DNA of 64,000 nucleotides from the NCBI GenBank assembly GCA_963664285.2, contig CAXXNX010000060.1:1-64000 (forward strand), read 5' to 3'. Under the pieces are notes generated by a model, which saw nothing but the letters and a program-made list of their open reading frames with translations, searched no databases and was not told the origin of the DNA. Every line of letters starts with the position of its first letter. The stretch's first letter is position 1. Below, one piece after another: positions 60,095 to 64,000 of this stretch. A program made the translations under genes and the position numbers. The stretch is from JAJCYL01 sp963664285. GTDB lineage: Bacteria > Bacteroidota > Bacteroidia > Cytophagales > Cyclobacteriaceae.

Positions 60095-61715
60095 CCCGAA
60101 AAATTCATAGTAGACAATAAAAAACAGGCATAAATTGCTTATATTGAGATAGTTAGACAACAAAATAAGCAATTAATTTATGCCTGAATATAAGGAAAAA
60201 GATACCGTATTTTATCGAGGAAAACAAGCTTTTAAATTTGATTTTTCAGCATCAGCGATTAGCTCAGACGGAGCGATATTGTTAAGTGAAAAAGTAGAGA
60301 GAAAGACTGGTCTATTAAAAAGCTTCGCCGCACTGATTCCTGACTATCGAAACCCCTTTTTTATCGAATACACTTATGAAGAAATGCTTCGCCAACGGGT
60401 GTTTTTAATGATGCAGGGCTATCAGGATTGCAATGACGAACAAAAACTCCGAGAGGATCCGGTGATCCGTAAAGTACTAGATAGCGGATTATGTTCCCAG
60501 CCTACTTTAAGTCGATTTGAAAACAAGGCCGATCGGAGTCTGATCTACCAGATGAGTCAATGGTTTGTAGACCGTTATGTAGAGGAGTTGAAAGAGAAGA
60601 CTGGTCAAATCATCATTGATGTAGATGGTACCGATGACCCTACTCATGGATCCCAACAACTCAGTTTGTATAATGGCTATTATGGACAGACTATGTACCA
60701 TGAGTTGTTCTTTAAGGACGGGAACACCGGTCAGGTCATTTTACCAGTACTACGTCCGGGCAATTGTCACTCCAACAAATGGTTTGTGGCCTTATTGAAA
60801 AGGATTGTCATTAAAATCAGAAAAAAACTGCCCTCAGTAAAGATCCTTATTCGAGCGGATAGTGGCTTTTCAGGAGCATCTTTTTATCGGATAGCTAAGC
60901 AGTTTGACCTTCAATTTTGTTTAGGTATTAGTAGTAATGAAGTTTTAAAGACTTTTACCAAACAGACTATCATTGAAGTAAAAAAGGAATATGCTTCAAA
61001 AATCATCAAACATCAAGAGTTTGTTGGCCCGTTTACTTACCAGGCCAAAAGCTGGGATCGTTCTGAAAAGCTGTACGCCAAAGTGGAGTCTACCGGAAAA
61101 GGAATGAATGTCCGTTACTTTGTGAGCAACTTTGAAGCGATGACCGCTCAACAGATTTACTTTGATTTTTATGTCAAGCGAGGTGATGCCAGTGAAAATC
61201 GAATAAAGGAACTCAAAAACATGACTTATTCCGACCGGCTTTCCTGTCATCGCTACTGGGCCAATTTCATGCGTTTAATCATCGCTACCCTCTGTTATGA
61301 AATGTTCCGGCAGATTAAATTATTAATTGCCAAAACAAAACACCACTTTGCTAAACGATGGCAAGTGGACAATATCCGGCTTTACCTGATGAAGGTTGGG
61401 GCGTGCCTGAAAGAAAGGAAAAGATCATTGACAATACAATTCTCAAGAGCCTTTAGATATCAATACCTGCTGGGCGATTTGCTTACGGTGAACTGACCGA
61501 TCAGTTAAACAGTTTAGTTTAATCAAAAAAATGTTCTTCCATAAGAACACAATAGAGCTTTGACTGAAAATTGAAAAATTCTAACAAAAAAACGCTCTAA
61601 TGTCCTTTGAAATCCAGAAACCTGGTTGATCTTCAAATTAATACATACACTCCAATCAAAAATAGTTAGCAACCCATTATTAATCCCAAAATTGGTGGCC
61701 TATGAATAATGCGGG
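60095..61715 (+). mobile_element. IS1380-family element, copy I
   Basis: Complete 1,621 bp with TTAA at 60091-60094 and 61716-61719. The left flank is an IS1595-type transposase (plus), the right flank an ECF sigma gene (minus). The two are unrelated, so this is another discordant junction. Confidence 0.96.
60180..61496 (+). CDS. IS1380-family DDE transposase (copy I)
   Basis: Intact 438 residues with all catalytic blocks and the consensus residues RADSGF and MYHELF. It is closest to a consensus among the full copies, so the likeliest active source. Confidence 0.94.
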   Translation: MPEYKEKDTVFYRGKQAFKFDFSASAISSDGAILLSEKVERKTGLLKSFAALIPDYRNPFFIEYTYEEMLRQRVFLMMQGYQDCNDEQKLREDPVIRKVLDSGLCSQPTLSRFENKADRSLIYQMSQWFVDRYVEELKEKTGQIIIDVDGTDDPTHGSQQLSLYNGYYGQTMYHELFFKDGNTGQVILPVLRPGNCHSNKWFVALLKRIVIKIRKKLPSVKILIRADSGFSGASFYRIAKQFDLQFCLGISSNEVLKTFTKQTIIEVKKEYASKIIKHQEFVGPFTYQAKSWDRSEKLYAKVESTGKGMNVRYFVSNFEAMTAQQIYFDFYVKRGDASENRIKELKNMTYSDRLSCHRYWANFMRLIIATLCYEMFRQIKLLIAKTKHHFAKRWQVDNIRLYLMKVGACLKERKRSLTIQFSRAFRYQYLLGDLLTVN

Positions 61716-62068
61716 TTAAATGATTCTTCTTCGATCACCTGATTGGTGAAGAATTGATCGGACTCTAATTCATATATCAATGCATCTTCATGTTTATGTC
61801 GAACTGCCTGATGCTTAAGATGATTGAGACAATTATTTCTTACAGATGTATATATGAAAGTTTTTATGGTATCTGCATGATCAAAATTTCTTCTTCTCTC
61901 CCAAAAACTTACGAAGACATCCTGAACCAAGTCTTCAACTTCGTTATGGTCATTAATGTATTTATTGCCAAATGCACACAAGGGATTAAAAAATGTTTCA
62001 AAAATTTCTTTGAATGCATTTTTATCTCCTGATTTGAATCGCTCAATAATTTCTTGTTGAAGAGTCAC
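61716..62068 (-). pseudogene. ECF-type RNA polymerase sigma factor, truncated by IS copy I
   Basis: 117 host-encoded residues from ATG 62068. Region 2 is complete (FNPLCAFGNKYI, EVEDLVQDVFVSFWERR and TFIYTSVRNNCLNHLKH). The linker (EESF) ends at the TTAA junction. Region 4, which binds the -35 element, is missing, so the factor cannot work normally. Bacteroidota ECF genes of this type usually sit directly before a fecR gene; none follows here. Confidence 0.88.
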
Positions 62069-62277
62069 CCTGGAAAAATCATCAATTTATTTGCAAAATG
62101 AAATTTCGTTACGAAAAATGATTGATATTTTTCCATATACGCTAGTTTGTTATATATGCAAAATTGAATGCCCTCACCTAGCCCTTCCATCAAACCATTA
62201 AATTCAATACATTGGCTCCTTAAGGAGGGTCAAGTGCTCTCATTTTGCACACGTTCGTTACCCTTTATTGTATACTA

Positions 62278-63519
62278 GTATATAGTTTCCTATATAGTAT
62301 ATCAATAATAAAAGTTCTATCTTAGCAGTTGGACCAAAAATAGTGAACCCTATGCCATTTGAGAGTAAAAGAGCGAAAATATCATTTACGACAAAGGAAC
62401 AGCAAACATTGGAGGTTATAAGTAAATCACGGGTTGAGGCCAAATCACGGGTTGAAAGGGCGAAAATGCTTCTTGGTTATTGGAAAGGGCAAAGCATCAA
62501 TTCGATAGCAAAACAACTTGGCACGAATCGGCCAAAGGTTGAAAGGACTGTTGATAGGGCAATAGGATACGGTATACTGACCTCTCTGAACGACCTTCCC
62601 AGAAAAGGGGCAACCCCAAAGATCACCAATGAGGCCAGGGCATGGTTTTTATCGATAGCTTGCACAAAACCAAAAGACTTGGGCATGGCCTCAGAATTTT
62701 GGACCTATAATGCATTGGCCAAGTATGTAAGGGGCAATTGCAAACAGGCGGGCCATCTTTCATTAGGCGAAATACAGAAAGGGACCGTTTCAAAGATACT
62801 GTCGAAAAGTGATGTAAAGCCCCACAAACTATCTTATTACCTAGAAAAGAAAGACCCTGACTTTGACCGAAAGATGTCCCAGGTATTGCATGTTTATAAA
62901 GAAGTGGCACTTTACAAAGCTAACAAACCGGAAGGATCAATGATTGCCATCTTGTCCTACGATGAAAAACCTGGAATGCAGGCGATAGAAAATACCGCCA
63001 CTGACCTAAGCCTCATAGCAGGCAAGCACCCAAATTGGGGCAGGGACCATGAATATAAAAGACACGGTACAGTTTCGTTGTTGGCATCAATCGACTTGAT
63101 TACCGGCAAGATATATGCACGGGTCGAGGATAGACATAGAAGTAGGGAATTTGTGGAATATTTGAAAGGGCTTGATGAACTCTACCCAGTCAGCTTTAAG
63201 ATCAAGATAATCTTAGATAATCATTCGGCCCATATTTCAAAAGAGACAAAAGCATTCCTGAAAACAGTGCCTAATAGGTTTGAATTTGTATTTACACCTG
63301 TACATGCTTCCTGGCTAAATCTTATTGAAGTCTTCTTTAGCAAAATGACCAGGAGCTTTTTAAGGGGGATCCGTGTAAAATCAAAGAAAGAGCTCAAAGA
63401 CCGGATATTGAAATACATTAATGAAATCAATGAAATGCCAACAATCTTTAAATGGAAGTGGAAAATGGAAGATTTAACTATCGCGTAATCATTGATATGT
63501 TAATTAAGAAACTTAATAC
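62278..63519 (+). mobile_element. IS630-family element
   Basis: The ends are inverted: left gtatatagtttc... at 62278 and right, read inward, gtattaagtttc... at 63519, with a shared ATATCAAT about 20 bases further in. The TA at 62276-62277 and 63520-63521 (both within CTAG) fits the TA duplication of this family. The interior carries one transposase gene. Confidence 0.75.
62343..63488 (+). CDS. IS630-family transposase
   Basis: 381 residues: an N-terminal HTH (SINSIAKQLGTNRPKVERTV), the first catalytic Asp in AILSYDEKPGMQAI (about 205), the second in IKIILDNHSAHISKET (about 295), and the Glu in SWLNLIEVFFSKMTR (about 330). This is the DDE pattern of IS630/Tc1 relatives. Near residue 30 an 18-base tandem duplication gives KSRVEA-KSRVER. 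Frame intact, so it may be active. The first ATG (62343) and a second at 62352 are both possible. Confidence 0.92.
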   Translation: MNPMPFESKRAKISFTTKEQQTLEVISKSRVEAKSRVERAKMLLGYWKGQSINSIAKQLGTNRPKVERTVDRAIGYGILTSLNDLPRKGATPKITNEARAWFLSIACTKPKDLGMASEFWTYNALAKYVRGNCKQAGHLSLGEIQKGTVSKILSKSDVKPHKLSYYLEKKDPDFDRKMSQVLHVYKEVALYKANKPEGSMIAILSYDEKPGMQAIENTATDLSLIAGKHPNWGRDHEYKRHGTVSLLASIDLITGKIYARVEDRHRSREFVEYLKGLDELYPVSFKIKIILDNHSAHISKETKAFLKTVPNRFEFVFTPVHASWLNLIEVFFSKMTRSFLRGIRVKSKKELKDRILKYINEINEMPTIFKWKWKMEDLTIA

Positions 63520-63523
63520 TAGT

Positions 63524-64000
63524 GCCATTCCCTTCCCATTTGGCTAGAATAAAAAAGAGAAATTGGAACTATTCTGCAAACCAGGATCTAAATTTCAACT
63601 CATTCTTAATCCCTTTTCACCCAGGCGGGTAAGCCGTAAAATAACGGCGGAGTCCTTCGCCAAAGGCTACAGCCGCGGGCGAGAATAAGCGACAGGGCTG
63701 TGTTGGCAGCTGATGATGGCCTTGCGGGCAGTGGGCAGTGTGCGGGCCGCGGGTTATTGATTTTCCAAAGGCTTTCCCGCCTGCCAGAGTACCTCAGTAC
63801 GGCGGACAGGTTTGTTTCGTTTTTTGGCCTCAAAAAATGAAAAACAAAACAACACTAGTACTCCGTTATTTTCAATAGATTGCTACTTTTGATTAAGCCG
63901 ATTTTTCATGCATGAGGCGTTATTTCTCTCCTAATCAAATTCTTACATCAGAGACAATGTCAAGAGTGTAAAATCGTAGCCACCAGATCACCTGTGTGTC
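63524..64000. other. Non-coding tail with GC-rich palindromic island
   Basis: 63606-63810 is much richer in G+C than its surroundings and contains inverted motifs (gcggagtccttcgcc/ggctacagccgc; cctgcc...ggcggacagg). A 75-codon minus-strand frame across it looks like chance or a repeat-derived ORF. The A+T-rich end 63811-64000 holds nothing I can identify. Confidence 0.4.

Noticed and set aside
63606..63833. 75-codon minus-strand frame ending in LPAWVKRD
   Set aside because: It spans a palindromic GC-rich repeat; frames like this usually come from the repeat rather than a gene.

Overview
The window looks like the chromosome of a Bacteroidota bacterium, probably Cytophagales-like. Supporting traits are a SusC/TonB receptor with a carboxypeptidase-regulatory N-terminal domain, a FecR/DUF4974 anti-sigma protein, a T9SS C-terminal sorting domain, a FISUMP-domain protein, DUF5916 and DUF1800 proteins, A+T-rich DNA, and starts without a clear Shine-Dalgarno. 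No rRNA, tRNA, CRISPR array or phage module is visible.

The dominant feature is a burst of one near-identical 1,621-bp IS1380-family element, here called copies A to I: A 3625-5245, B 8985-10605, C 18728-20351, D 22032-23652, E 33666-35285, F 35290-36494 (partial), G 44898-47893 (split by H), H 45314-46684, I 60095-61715. Together they make up about 22% of the window. They have 16-bp imperfect ends and sit at TTAA. Also present are an IS630-family element, an IS200-type element, half of an IS1595-type transposase, and a 162-bp MITE-like insertion. Only copy D has flanks that rejoin one gene (mscS). At most other copies the two flanks belong to unrelated broken genes, which means either IS-mediated rearrangement or misassembly at repeats.

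Layout: 0-5.9 kb holds an ankyrin protein and decayed PHP, FAD-oxidase, MFS and aminotransferase genes. 5.9-8.8 kb is an intact TonB receptor. 10.8-18.2 kb is a mostly intact block: nucleoside transporter, FkbM methyltransferase, amino-acid permease, large membrane protein and GT2 glycosyltransferase. 18.4-25.8 kb is decayed (GT39, VOC, mscS, RND remnants) with an intact hydrolase and FkbM gene. 25.8-33.7 kb holds a mechanosensitive-type channel, a DgcN/DgcA-like operon with type II dehydroquinase and a class V aminotransferase, a DMT transporter and a HisC-like aminotransferase. 36.5-44.9 kb holds DUF1800, T9SS cargo, TPR, MocR regulator, FecR, XdhC and amidohydrolase genes. 47.9-56.7 kb holds DUF5916, amidohydrolase, fused E1 dehydrogenase, NSS transporter, FISUMP and DoxX-like genes. 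56.7-64 kb is heavily decayed and rich in mobile DNA.

Many non-IS genes carry one or a few single-base indels, most of them +1 insertions, several in short homopolymers, or a nonsense change. Damage is uneven: long intact ORFs sit in some blocks, and several hits per gene in others. This fits a genome in an early phase of IS expansion and gene loss. Consensus error remains a rival explanation for part of it, above all for the deletion-riddled copy H.
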